DNA of 7,712 bases from positions 12,503-20,214 of the forward strand of contig DMNE01000043.1 of the NCBI GenBank assembly GCA_003453735.1, in the 5' to 3' direction. This document shows, in pieces, positions 1 through 7,712 of this stretch. Each line of letters begins with the position of its first letter. Within the stretch, counting starts at the first letter, position 1. The stretch is from Nitrospiraceae bacterium (GTDB lineage: Bacteria; Nitrospirota; Thermodesulfovibrionia; Thermodesulfovibrionales; UBA9159). The position numbers were made by a program, and so were the translations under genes. The notes under the pieces were generated by a model. That model made no database searches. It was given only the letters and a program-made list of their open reading frames with translations, and was not told the origin of the DNA.

Positions 1-1388
1 TCTACGGCCTCGAAAAGTGTATGGCGTCGGAACTTCTCGAATTCCCCAACGGCGTCTTCGGCATGGCCCTGAATCTCGAAGAAGACATGGTCGGAGCAGT
101 TCTGTTCGGGGAAGACTCCCTCATCAAGGAAGGCGATATCGTTAAACGCACGGGCAGGATTATGTCAGTCCCCGTAGGCGATACGATCATCGGAAGGGTT
201 GTCAACGCGATTGGCCAGCCGATCGACGGAAAAGGGCCGATACAAACGACCGAGACGAAGATGGTCGATATCGTTGCCCCCGGTATTGTTGACCGGCAGC
301 CGGTCAGAGAGCCCCTGCAAACAGGACTCAAGGCGATTGACTCCATGATCCCTATTGGGCGAGGACAGAGAGAACTTATCATCGGTGACAGACAGACGGG
401 AAAGACTGCCATAGGCATTGACGCCATCATCAATCAAAAGGGTGGAGATGTCATCTGCATTTACGTTGCCATCGGGCAGAAGCGTGCGAACATAGCCCGC
501 CTTGTGAAGCTCCTTGAGGATTTCGGTGCCATGAAGCATACCATCGTTATCTCTGCTACGGCGAGTGAACCCGCACCGCTGCAATTTATCGCTCCCTTCA
601 CCGGCTGTGCCATAGGTGAGTATTTTAGGGACAAAGGAAGACATGCATTGATCGTTTACGATGACCTCAGCAAACAGGCTACTTCTTACCGTCAGCTCTC
701 TCTCCTCCTCAGGCGCCCGCCGGGGCGTGAGGCTTATCCCGGAGACGTCTTCTATCTGCACTCAAGGCTCCTTGAGAGGGCAGCAAAACTTTCGAGCGAT
801 CTCGGTGGAGGTTCTCTCACTGCACTGCCGATTATCGAGACCCAAGCGGGAGACGTATCTGGTTATATCCCGACGAACGTTATATCTATCACCGATGGTC
901 AGATATATCTTGAACCTGAACTCTTTTATGCGGGTGTCAGACCGGCGGTCAATGTCGGCCTGTCAGTTAGCCGCGTCGGCGGCGCTGCTCAGACAAAGGC
1001 GATGAAACAGGTCGCGGGCACACTGCGCCTTGACCTTGCCCAGTTCCGGGAGCTTGCCGCCTTTGCCCAGTTCGGTTCAGACCTCGATAAAGCAACCCTC
1101 GCTCAGATCGAGAGAGGAAAGAGAATGGTGGAACTCCTGAAACAGGGACAGTATTCACCGCTATCTGCGGAAGACCAGATCTTTGTCCTCTTTGCGGGCG
1201 CAAACGGATTCATCGATGACGTTCCCGTGGAGGCGGTAAATAGGTTTGAAGAGGAATTCTTGCGGTTCATCAAAGAGCGGGGAGAAGATATCAGAAAGGA
1301 ATTGCGAGAGAAGAAGGTTATCGACGACCAGCTTAGGGAGAAGATGAGCAAGATGATACAGGAATTCAAGAAAGGGTTTCAAGCATAA
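1..1388 (+). CDS. atpA: F1 ATP synthase subunit alpha (5' partial)
   Basis: This is the alpha subunit of the F1 head, which alternates with beta in the alpha3-beta3 ring and carries the non-catalytic nucleotide sites. The frame is already open at base 3 ([20 protein letters not shown]), so the ATG at base 21 is internal and the true start lies outside the window. The Walker A motif GDRQTGKT is at 384-407. It is codon 128 of the visible frame, against residue 169 in E. coli, so about 40 residues are missing. The SRVGGAAQ segment near 969-992 carries the conserved arginine (codon 972-974) that reaches into the neighbouring catalytic site. The C-terminal helical domain is intact and ends FKKGFQA-TAA. 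The product would be about 500 residues, normal for the family. It is the first visible gene of the atp operon. The identification is secure; only the 5' end is unknown. Confidence 0.98.
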   Translation, partial: YGLEKCMASELLEFPNGVFGMALNLEEDMVGAVLFGEDSLIKEGDIVKRTGRIMSVPVGDTIIGRVVNAIGQPIDGKGPIQTTETKMVDIVAPGIVDRQPVREPLQTGLKAIDSMIPIGRGQRELIIGDRQTGKTAIGIDAIINQKGGDVICIYVAIGQKRANIARLVKLLEDFGAMKHTIVISATASEPAPLQFIAPFTGCAIGEYFRDKGRHALIVYDDLSKQATSYRQLSLLLRRPPGREAYPGDVFYLHSRLLERAAKLSSDLGGGSLTALPIIETQAGDVSGYIPTNVISITDGQIYLEPELFYAGVRPAVNVGLSVSRVGGAAQTKAMKQVAGTLRLDLAQFRELAAFAQFGSDLDKATLAQIERGKRMVELLKQGQYSPLSAEDQIFVLFAGANGFIDDVPVEAVNRFEEEFLRFIKERGEDIRKELREKKVIDDQLREKMSKMIQEFKKGFQA

Positions 1389-1393
1389 ATCAT

Positions 1394-1476
1394 GATGCAC
1401 GACACAGGATGCAGGGCAAACGCTGCCCGGAGAGATGCAGTCGGATCACTGAAGCTGGTTTCATGCATCGTGTATC
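1394..1476 (+). other. possible intercistronic stem-loop between atpA and atpG
   Basis: The atpA-atpG gap is 109 bases, against 18-19 bases for the next two gaps. GATGCACGA (1394-1402) can pair with TCGTGTATC (1468-1476) over nine positions with one G-T wobble. Inside it, GGGCA (1414-1418) pairs with TGCCC (1424-1428) around a five-base loop. GATGCA occurs three times (1394, 1408, 1434) and its complement TGCATC once (1464-1469), so other pairings compete. No T-run follows, so this is not a standard terminator. It could affect mRNA stability or relative translation of gamma, but this is inference from hand-found pairing. Confidence 0.3.
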
Positions 1477-1497
1477 TGTTATCTGGCAGGTGAAGGG

Positions 1498-2370
1498 ATG
1501 CCGACGCTACGGGATATCAAGAGAAGAATAAAGGCTGTAAGCAACACGCGACAGATTACAAAGGCCATGAAGATGGTCTCTGCAGCGAAACTCAGGAAGT
1601 CCCAGACGCGGATGCTTGAGATGAGGCCCTATGCCGACAAGATGGGCACCGTCCTGAAAAACCTGGCACGGGGTGCTGAACGCGCGCTCCATCCCCTCCT
1701 GCTCACCAGACCGAGGAAGATCGTCGAGGTCGTCGTTATCACGAGTGACAGGGGGCTCTGTGGCGCGTTTAATTCCAATATTCTGAAGGCCGCGGCGAAA
1801 CACATAGCGCACATCAAACGAGAAGGCTTCGAGGTGTCCATAAGTGCCATAGGCAAGAAAGCTGTTGATTATTTCAAAAGAAGAAATATTCCATTGCGGG
1901 GAACATGGACGGGATTTTCAGGAAGAATCGCCTATTCTAATGCGCAAGAAGTGGCAAGCGACCTTATAGAGAATTATGTCAGCGAAACCATAGATGAGAT
2001 CGTCCTTATCTATAATGAGTTCAAGTCAGTTATTTCCCATCAGGTCACTGAGAGAAAGCTCCTGCCGCTCACTAGCGCCAGCGGGCAGGAAGGGTCTGAT
2101 GATATGTCTTCTATGGATTTTCTCTATGAGCCTTCGCAGGAAGAGATATTTGCGGTACTCTTGCCGAAGAATGTTGAGATACAGATATTCCGGGCTTTTC
2201 TTGAGTCACAGGCAGCGGAAGAGGCTGCGAGGATGACCGCTATGGAGAATGCAACAAAGAATGCAAACGAGATGATCGATAAATTAACCTTGCAGTACAA
2301 CAAGGCAAGACAGGCTGCAATAACGAAAGAGCTCATGGATATCGTCGGCGGCGTTGAAGCGTTAAAATAA
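1498..2370 (+). CDS. atpG: F1 ATP synthase subunit gamma
   Basis: Gamma is the asymmetric central shaft of F1 that couples ring rotation to the catalytic beta sites. The 290-residue product has the usual length. The N-terminal helix carries the family pattern TLRDIKRRIKAVSNTRQITK followed by AMKMVSAAKLRK. The Rossmann-like middle domain contains ITSDRGLCGAFN at residues 81-92. The C-terminal helix (about residues 245-290) has MENATKNANEMID and ends with the ITKELMDIVGGVEAL motif that lies in the alpha3-beta3 bore. The ATG at 1498 is chosen because it begins MPTLRDI, the standard gamma start, and has AGGTGA four bases upstream. It lies 109 bases after atpA and 19 before atpD and is probably cotranscribed with both. 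Confidence 0.97.
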   Translation: MPTLRDIKRRIKAVSNTRQITKAMKMVSAAKLRKSQTRMLEMRPYADKMGTVLKNLARGAERALHPLLLTRPRKIVEVVVITSDRGLCGAFNSNILKAAAKHIAHIKREGFEVSISAIGKKAVDYFKRRNIPLRGTWTGFSGRIAYSNAQEVASDLIENYVSETIDEIVLIYNEFKSVISHQVTERKLLPLTSASGQEGSDDMSSMDFLYEPSQEEIFAVLLPKNVEIQIFRAFLESQAAEEAARMTAMENATKNANEMIDKLTLQYNKARQAAITKELMDIVGGVEALK

Positions 2371-2377
2371 AACCTAT

Positions 2378-2382
2378 GGAGG
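2378..2382 (+). promoter_or_regulatory. atpD ribosome binding site
   Basis: GGAGG lies seven bases before the atpD ATG at 2390. It is the strongest Shine-Dalgarno sequence among the atp genes here. It fixes the start at 2390, where the protein opens [18 protein letters not shown] as expected for beta subunits. Confidence 0.85.
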
Positions 2383-2389
2383 TCTATAG

Positions 2390-3805
<1,416 letters not shown>

Positions 3806-3823
3806 GCTACAAGGATACTACGG

Positions 3824-4234
3824 ATGGACAATACCATAACATTAGAAATCGTCACCCCGTATGGTCTCATTTTCAGCGGTGATATTGATGAAATCACAGC
3901 CACAGGCAGTGAAGGAGAGTTCGGTGTCTTCCCCGGCCATGCACATTTTCTCACCACCCTCAGAGTGGGAATGCTTACCTGTAAAAGAGGCAGCGAGATC
4001 CTGATTTTTTTTGTGAGTGGCGGATATGCCGAGGTCATGCCTGATAAGGTCACCATCCTTGCCGACAGCGCGGAAAGGTCTGAGGATATTGATGTCGAAC
4101 GTGCGCGGACTGCCCTGAAACGCGCCGAGGAAAGGCTGAAACAAGCCGAAAAGATAGATTTCGCCCGCGCAACAGCAGCAGTTGAAAGAGCGACCATAAG
4201 GGTGCAGATAGCCGAGAAGCATCAGGCCAAATGA
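3824..4234 (+). CDS. atpC: F1 ATP synthase subunit epsilon
   Basis: Epsilon binds gamma and the c-ring at the foot of the central stalk, and in many bacteria its C-terminal helices restrain ATP hydrolysis. The 136-residue product is typical. Residues 1 to about 85 form the beta-sandwich, with TLEIVTPYGLIFSGDIDEI and the family signature GEFGVFPGHAHFLTTL. The rest, from about residue 88, is a charged helical hairpin (VERARTALKRAEERLKQAE and ATAAVERATIRVQIAEKH). The start is supported by AAGGA at 3811-3815, eight bases upstream. An eight-T run at 4005-4012 encodes part of LIFFVSGG, and the frame stays open through it. This is the last gene of the operon in the window. The frame has the full two-helix C-terminal domain, so self-inhibition is possible but not shown. 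Confidence 0.97.
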   Translation: MDNTITLEIVTPYGLIFSGDIDEITATGSEGEFGVFPGHAHFLTTLRVGMLTCKRGSEILIFFVSGGYAEVMPDKVTILADSAERSEDIDVERARTALKRAEERLKQAEKIDFARATAAVERATIRVQIAEKHQAK

Positions 4235-4310
4235 ATTCTATATCAAGCAAAACCGCACATTCCTTACCATCACCCTTCGCTTGCCTCTGTCTTTCACCCA
4301 CGCATAGCCC

Positions 4311-4329
4311 GCTCATTTGACACCTATTT
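4311..4329 (-). repeat. direct repeat, copy 1
   Basis: On + strand this reads GCTCA, TTT, then GACACCTATTT. The second copy at 4452-4469 has GCTCA, CC, then the same GACACCTATTT, so 16 positions match with a short variable gap. On - strand the shared core is AAATAGGTGTC and contains an in-frame TAG for the short frame above it. The two cores are 140 bases apart. Similar AATAGGTGTC-type sequences may flank small mobile elements in related genomes, but that is a recollection I cannot check here. Confidence 0.5.
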
Positions 4330-4503
4330 TCTTTTCTGACTGAAACTCAGCCAGTTGAGGGAAAAAGCAAAATCTTCCGGCCAGTAGCCGAGGTCCCCCC
4401 CGGAGCCTCCAGTGCCTCCTATCTTTTTGCCGACCCGCTTATTATTGTATGGCTCACCGACACCTATTTCAATGGTATCCGCTGAGGAGCGGCTGCCGGG
4501 AAC
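4324..4503 (-). pseudogene. short - strand frame without a start, possible remnant A
   Basis: Reading down the - strand, 59 sense codons are open between a TGA (4504-4506) and the TAG at 4324-4326. The translation looks protein-like near its end (DLGYWPEDFAFSLNWL, then SFSQKRK) and has a Gly-rich stretch, KKIGGTGGSGGD, before it. There is no ATG, GTG or TTG codon in the frame and no ribosome site. It cannot be a complete gene. It may be the tail of a decayed gene or a chance open frame. I do not recognise the family. Its stop lies inside repeat copy 1. Confidence 0.2.
4452..4469 (-). repeat. direct repeat, copy 2
   Basis: This is the second copy of the repeat described at 4311-4329. On + strand it has GCTCA at 4452-4456 and GACACCTATTT at 4459-4469. 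On - strand its AAATAGGTGTC core supplies the TAG (4464-4466) that ends the short frame at 4467-4619. The 11-base core is identical in both copies. Confidence 0.5.
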
Positions 4504-4619
4504 TCAACCAAGAGATACTCACCCTCACGCTGGAACTGCTCCAGTCCGCAGAAAATCCTGACAGCGAAAGCTTTCAACGTAATTTCTTGTTTCCGTTTTC
4601 TGAAGCAGGGCTTGACAAT
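4464..4619 (-). pseudogene. short - strand frame without a clear start, possible remnant B
   Basis: A - strand frame of 51 codons runs from a TGA at 4620-4622 to the TAG at 4464-4466. It contains AFAVRIFCGLEQFQREGEYL and ends PAAAPQRIPLK. It has no ATG; the only possible starts are TTG codons without a visible ribosome site. It overlaps remnant A by about 37 bases in another frame, as expected if one gene had been broken by a frameshift. Alternatively both are chance frames. It also overlaps the -35 box of the + strand promoter at 4612. I do not recognise the family. Confidence 0.18.
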
Positions 4620-4640
4620 TCACCACGATCGTTGTAGATT
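4612..4640 (+). promoter_or_regulatory. sigma70-type promoter for the acetyltransferase gene
   Basis: TTGACA (4612-4617) is a perfect -35 box. A 17-base spacer follows, then TAGATT (4635-4640), which matches four of six bases of the -10 consensus. Transcription would begin near 4647 and give a leader of about 110 bases before the ATG at 4758. This suggests the acetyltransferase is transcribed independently of the atp operon. An ATG at 4645 opens a 20-codon frame ending at 4707, at or just upstream of the predicted transcript start. I see no known riboswitch fold in the leader. Confidence 0.6.
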
Positions 4641-4757
4641 ACGAATGAAAAACCGCTGGGAACTGCATGATTATTCCGTACACAGTTTTACAGAAAAGGA
4701 ATTGTAAGTTATAGAATCGCTCTCAAGGAAGAAGCTGGTAAAGAGAAGGGTGGAGCA

Positions 4758-5300
4758 ATGGATGAGATTTGCAAATTTTTGGCCAAAAATGGTGAAGAGG
4801 TTACGCTCAGGCCTGTAATTTCCGATGATGCTACCCAGATTATCAATGCATTAAGATCCGCCTCTCAGGAACGCAGTTACGTTTTGATGGAGCAATACGG
4901 CAAGGATGTAGAATCGGAAAGGCACTATATCAGCAGGATGGACCATCGAAACAACCTCCTCTTGGGTGCGGTTGTCAGTGGGGCCGTGGTCGGATGCCTC
5001 GCAGCTCTACAGGCTGACGAGGGACGCAGAGAGGAAACGGCTCACATTCTTCAAATAGGGCTGCACCTCAAGCAGACCTATCGGGGACTCGGCATCGGAT
5101 CGCAGATGTTGCAGTATGCGATGACGTGGGCCAAGGAGCACGGATTCAAGAAACTGGAGGCGAGTATTTTTACCACGAATAAACGCTCCCTCAATCTTTT
5201 CAGTAATGCCGATTTTACCGATGAGGGCATCAGACGGAAACGCTTTCGGATCGGAAGTGATTATTTCGATGAGGTATGTATGGGGAGGTTATTGGAATGA
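4758..5300 (+). CDS. GNAT-family N-acetyltransferase
   Basis: The 180-residue product is a single-domain GNAT enzyme, predicted to move an acetyl group from acetyl-CoA to an amine on a small molecule or protein. The N-terminal strand reads EVTLRPVISDD (residues 14-24), a typical GNAT opening. Motif A is QTYRGLGIGSQML (106-118), with the R/Q-x-x-G-x-G/A acetyl-CoA pyrophosphate loop at 109-114. The motif B region has NKRSLNLFSNADF at residues 141-153, matching the usual N-x-x-A/S-x-x-L/F-x-x-x-G/D-F pattern. The ending, YFDEVCMGRLL, resembles RimL-like and related acetyltransferases. The substrate cannot be told from sequence. The ATG at 4758 follows the purine-rich GAAGGGTGGAG (4745-4755), and a good promoter lies at 4612-4640. 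The gene is convergent with the KdpD-like gene and ends 180 bases from it. No signal peptide is visible, so it should be cytoplasmic. Confidence 0.85.
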   Translation: MDEICKFLAKNGEEVTLRPVISDDATQIINALRSASQERSYVLMEQYGKDVESERHYISRMDHRNNLLLGAVVSGAVVGCLAALQADEGRREETAHILQIGLHLKQTYRGLGIGSQMLQYAMTWAKEHGFKKLEASIFTTNKRSLNLFSNADFTDEGIRRKRFRIGSDYFDEVCMGRLLE

Positions 5301-5313
5301 TTCTATGCCGACT

Positions 5314-5327
5314 GACGTTATAACGTC
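5314..5327. terminator. 14-base perfect palindrome after the acetyltransferase gene
   Basis: GACGTTATAACGTC is a perfect palindrome starting 14 bases after the acetyltransferase stop codon. As RNA it folds as GACGT/ACGTC around a TATA loop and is followed by TTT. It could be a weak terminator between the convergent genes, or a protein binding site. The stem is short and the T-run is only three bases, and a palindrome of this length could occur once by chance in a window this size. Confidence 0.3.
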
Positions 5328-5480
5328 TTTCCTCTGGGTAGTATTGTTCTCATCCGTCTCGCACCTATCAAAGATTTGGTCCCAATACGAAAACATCAGC
5401 ATGGAAGACACTGCATGAATATCACTTCTCTTCAGTTAAAGCCCGATAAGGAGTTCCTCCATAAAACAAGGGGGATGCGG

Positions 5481-7415
5481 CTACTGAAATCTAATTCGTT
5501 CTAACGCCATTGCGCCAAGGCGGACGATGGTCTTCAGAACCGCCCTTTTTTCAGTAGTCATAATTTCTTCATTCCCCCTAAAATCAAACCCCGCGACCCC
5601 GATAATTTCCTCCCCTGATAACATAGGCAAGTAATATGCCCTGGCCTGTGGCAGTGTACTCGTTCCGCGACCTGCCGCTTGTCTGTTAATCAAAACCCAC
5701 GATGCCACTCCGAGCACTTTGGGAGTGACTCCAAAATCGGGTGTTTTCGCCTTAACCGTCAGTTTTTCATCCTCGGGCAGAAATATTGCCATTTCGCAGG
5801 GGAATATCTCCAGAGTATGACGAACCATGATGGAGAGGACTTGCTCTTCCGTGTGAGCAGTTACCAAATCCCTGCTCAATCCGTAAATCGCTATATTTTT
5901 TACTTCGCTCTGCTTGAGCAAAACTACTTTACCGCGCAATTGGGAGGCAAGATTGCTTATAGCGAGAGCTACGATGATGTAGACGATGAATGAAACGAGA
6001 TACCGTACATCGACGACTGCGAAAGAGAAGTTGGGAGAGATAAATAGGTAGTCGAAGATCATGATACTTGTTAACGCTGCTACAATGGACGGTCCTCTGC
6101 CCAGATAGAGTGCGCTCAAAATAACCGGCAACAAGAGCATAAAAAGCAGATTGACCTGATCGAGACTGGTACGCAAAAGAAAGGCAATGAGTGACACAAT
6201 GCCAACCGCAACAATGCCGATAGCATAGTTCAGCGGACTGGGAACCGATATGCGTTTTTTTGGCACGAACTTAGGATCGATCTTGGCATCTAATAAATAG
6301 AGATCGACGTTGGGTGTTTTGGTCAGAAGTTCTTTCGGAATAGAACGGTATAGCCCAAAGCGTCGGGGTTTCCCGATCACAATCTTGGTTACATTGTTGC
6401 TCCGCGCATAATCAGTTATTTCTTCTGTCACATCGCTTCCCTTTATCCAGACCAAGCGAGCTCCCAATTGTTTAGCAAGATCCAATGCCTTATTCAGCCA
6501 TTCCTTTTCCTTCTCGGAAAGCCTTTTGTGTCGTTCTGTCTCCACGTAAAATGCGATCCATTCGGCATCGATTTCGTTTGCAAGCCTGAATGCCGAGCGA
6601 ACTAATTTCTCTGCATAGGGACTGGCGAATACCCCTACAAGGACTCGCTCCGTTGCAGACCATGGTCCGGCTATGGCGTGGGCCCGCATATAGCTGCGCA
6701 TCTTCCCATCCACGCTGCCTGCCACTGACCGCAGGGCCATCTGCCTGAGTGCCAGTAAGTTTCCTGGACGGAAAAAATTGTCCGCCGCGCTGATCGCCAT
6801 GTCTTTCACATAGACTTTTCCGTCGTGCAGCCTTTTAATCAGTTCCTCCGGAGGCAGGTCAACCAGCTTGATTTCATCCGCTCCCTCGATAACGTTGTCG
6901 GGCACTGTCTCACGGACACGGATATTTGTGATCTGATGCACGATATCGTTGAGGCTCTCAACGTGCTGCACGTTCATTGTCGTGTACACATCAATGCCTG
7001 CATTCAGTATTTCTTCCACATCCTGATATCTTTTGGCATTACGAAGACCCGGCGCGTCGGAATGGGCAAGCTCATCTACCAAAACCAATTGCGGCTTACG
7101 TGCGAAAACCTTCCCTAAATCAACTTCCTTAATCGGAACGCCCACGTATTTGACAACGAGAGGAGGAATGCTCTCCAACCCCTCTAATAAGGCATCCGTC
7201 TCTGCTCGTCCGTGGGTCTCGACGTAACCCACTGCAACATCTATTCCTTCCTTCTTGCGTAACTGGGCGTCGGTGAGCATGGCGTAAGTTTTCCCAACGC
7301 CTGGCGCAGCTCCGAAGTAAATGGTCAGCTTGCCCCGTTTTGCTTGCGATTCTTCCTTTCTGGCCAGTTCAAGCAGCGCTTCAGGGGACGGTCTCTTGTA
7401 TTCTTTTTCAGCCAT
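5481..7415 (-). CDS. kdpD: KdpD-type sensor protein lacking the histidine kinase core
   Basis: The 644-residue product matches the sensory part of KdpD, which controls potassium uptake (kdpFABC) through the regulator KdpE. Domains in order: the KdpD N-terminal domain (about 10-235) with Walker A GAAPGVGKT at 35-43 and LVLVDELAH at 110-118; a USP-like domain (about 255-378); four membrane helices (about 395-415, 420-437, 442-458, 470-488) of the DUF4118 type; and a GAF-like domain (about 510-640). It then stops at LGAMALERIRFQ-TAG. Full KdpD is near 890 residues and continues there into HisKA and HATPase domains. No kinase motif (H box, N or G boxes) is present, and the frame after the stop does not resemble HisKA. 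The start has AGGA (7421-7424) five bases upstream. No kdpABC or kdpE is visible. It may be a natural sensor-only form or a deletion product. Confidence 0.9.
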   Translation of the reverse strand: MAEKEYKRPSPEALLELARKEESQAKRGKLTIYFGAAPGVGKTYAMLTDAQLRKKEGIDVAVGYVETHGRAETDALLEGLESIPPLVVKYVGVPIKEVDLGKVFARKPQLVLVDELAHSDAPGLRNAKRYQDVEEILNAGIDVYTTMNVQHVESLNDIVHQITNIRVRETVPDNVIEGADEIKLVDLPPEELIKRLHDGKVYVKDMAISAADNFFRPGNLLALRQMALRSVAGSVDGKMRSYMRAHAIAGPWSATERVLVGVFASPYAEKLVRSAFRLANEIDAEWIAFYVETERHKRLSEKEKEWLNKALDLAKQLGARLVWIKGSDVTEEITDYARSNNVTKIVIGKPRRFGLYRSIPKELLTKTPNVDLYLLDAKIDPKFVPKKRISVPSPLNYAIGIVAVGIVSLIAFLLRTSLDQVNLLFMLLLPVILSALYLGRGPSIVAALTSIMIFDYLFISPNFSFAVVDVRYLVSFIVYIIVALAISNLASQLRGKVVLLKQSEVKNIAIYGLSRDLVTAHTEEQVLSIMVRHTLEIFPCEMAIFLPEDEKLTVKAKTPDFGVTPKVLGVASWVLINRQAAGRGTSTLPQARAYYLPMLSGEEIIGVAGFDFRGNEEIMTTEKRAVLKTIVRLGAMALERIRFQ

Positions 7416-7445
7416 GCTTTTCCTATAAGGTGTTTAGTGAAAGAT

Positions 7446-7467
7446 TTAACTCTAATACGTTAACTCT
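7446..7467. repeat. TTAACTCT direct repeat upstream of the KdpD-like gene
   Basis: TTAACTCT occurs at 7446-7453 and again at 7460-7467, 14 bases from start to start. The pair lies 31 bases upstream of the KdpD-like start codon (AGAGTTAA twice, read in that gene's direction). Direct repeats in such a place can be regulator sites, but the spacing is not the 10-11 bases usual for OmpR-type regulators such as KdpE. I found no convincing -35/-10 pair for this gene. Confidence 0.3.
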
Positions 7468-7712
7468 TTCTGCTCCGAGAAAGCCAAACTGTTCCTTTTC
7501 AGAAGGGCAGAAGAGGAGAGCTTAGGAAACTGCCAGCGAAGGGGAGCTTCGAATTTAACCTTGTGCCCTTCCAAACGCCTACGAGATTAACTGTAGTGCT
7601 TGGGCCTGAAAGTGCCCTCTTCCCTTGGGAAATCCCGGAAATTCGCTCCAAAGAGTGGTTCCCCGCATCCTTTCTTTGAACGGACCTCGGCTGCTAAGTT
7701 TAGTACTAGCGT
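7452..7712 (-). pseudogene. - strand frame from the right edge interrupted by one stop, possible gene remnant
   Basis: Entering from the right edge on - strand, a frame is open for 41 codons to a TAA at 7587-7589. It then stays open for 44 more codons to the TAG at 7452-7454, 36 bases before the KdpD-like gene. The translation looks protein-like: EPLFGANFRDFPREEGTF, stop, then RLEGHKVKFEAPLRWQF. I do not recognise it. A second - strand frame is also open for over 40 codons here, so chance is a real alternative. If real, it is a gene or mobile-element piece broken by a stop, or the tail of a gene ending at 7587. I see no tRNA or clear terminator in this stretch; short hairpins occur at 7537-7551 (CGAAG/CTTCG) and near 7640. 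Confidence 0.2.

Larger units (their letters stand above)
4235..4611. other. spacer after the atp operon, no convincing gene
   Basis: No + strand frame here has a credible start, ribosome site and recognisable protein. A + frame at 4449-4637 has an ATG but no Shine-Dalgarno sequence, and it runs into the downstream promoter. No strong GC-rich hairpin with a T-run follows atpC. The nearest candidates are the short hairpin CTG-A-CTGA/TCAG-C-CAG at 4336-4354, which has no T-run after it, and weak GAGG/CCTC pairings around 4390-4420 before TATCTTTTT. The operon terminator is therefore not identified. The spacer also holds the direct repeat and the two - strand frame remnants listed separately. 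Confidence 0.6.

Noticed and set aside
4005..4012. Run of eight T bases in atpC as a frameshift site
   Set aside because: The normal frame reads through to a full-length epsilon protein, and no alternative product of interest follows a shift.
4050..4316. - strand frame of 88 codons overlapping atpC
   Set aside because: Most of it is antisense to the secure atpC gene and it shows no recognisable protein features.
4449..4637. + strand frame of 62 codons starting with ATG in the spacer
   Set aside because: It has no ribosome binding site, no recognisable domain, and it overlaps the -35 and most of the spacer of the promoter at 4612-4640. The opposite strand frames look at least as protein-like.
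5206..5418. + strand frame overlapping the end of the acetyltransferase gene
   Set aside because: It overlaps a gene with clear GNAT motifs in another frame, has no ribosome site and no recognisable domain.
5450..5460. GGAG-TTC-CTCC hairpin downstream of the KdpD-like gene as its terminator
   Set aside because: The stem has only four pairs and no run of T follows on the - strand.
7537..7551. CGAAG/CTTCG hairpin at the right end as a terminator
   Set aside because: It is a short stem followed only by AATTT, so it does not meet the usual pattern of a rho-independent terminator.

Overview
The window holds the 3' half of a bacterial F-type ATP synthase operon (atpA-atpG-atpD-atpC, all on + strand, 1-4234), then a 523-base spacer, a GNAT-family acetyltransferase gene on + (4758-5300), and a convergent gene on - (5481-7415). 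The - strand gene encodes a KdpD-type potassium/turgor sensor that stops just before the place where the histidine kinase core should begin. Base composition is close to balanced. The F1 subunits look like those of Nitrospirota or a related deltaproteobacterial (Desulfobacterota) lineage. That placement rests on the general look of the proteins, not on a search, so it is a weak inference.

Layout. atpA enters from the left edge without its first roughly 40 codons. A 109-base gap with possible RNA secondary structure separates it from atpG. atpG, atpD and atpC follow with short gaps of 19 and 18 bases and clear ribosome binding sites. The order alpha-gamma-beta-epsilon is the usual bacterial one, so delta (atpH) and perhaps the Fo genes should lie just to the left. 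These four products form most of the F1 catalytic head and central rotor stalk.

The 4235-4757 spacer has no convincing gene and no clear terminator. It carries an imperfect 18-19 base direct repeat, 140 bases apart. On - strand each copy places a TAG stop at the end of a short open frame with protein-like sequence but no start codon. This looks like decayed coding or mobile-element debris. The spacer ends with a good sigma70-type promoter (TTGACA, 17-base spacer, TAGATT) pointing at the acetyltransferase gene.

The right part is a stand-alone sensor module: KdpD N-terminal ATP-binding domain, USP domain, four membrane segments and a GAF domain, with no kinase. No kdpABC or kdpE is visible in the window. 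Upstream of it, a - strand frame runs in from the right edge, open apart from one stop, and may be a further gene remnant. I see no tRNA, rRNA, CRISPR array or complete insertion sequence. The most distinctive item is the kinase-less KdpD. I do not see a clear undescribed multi-gene system here.
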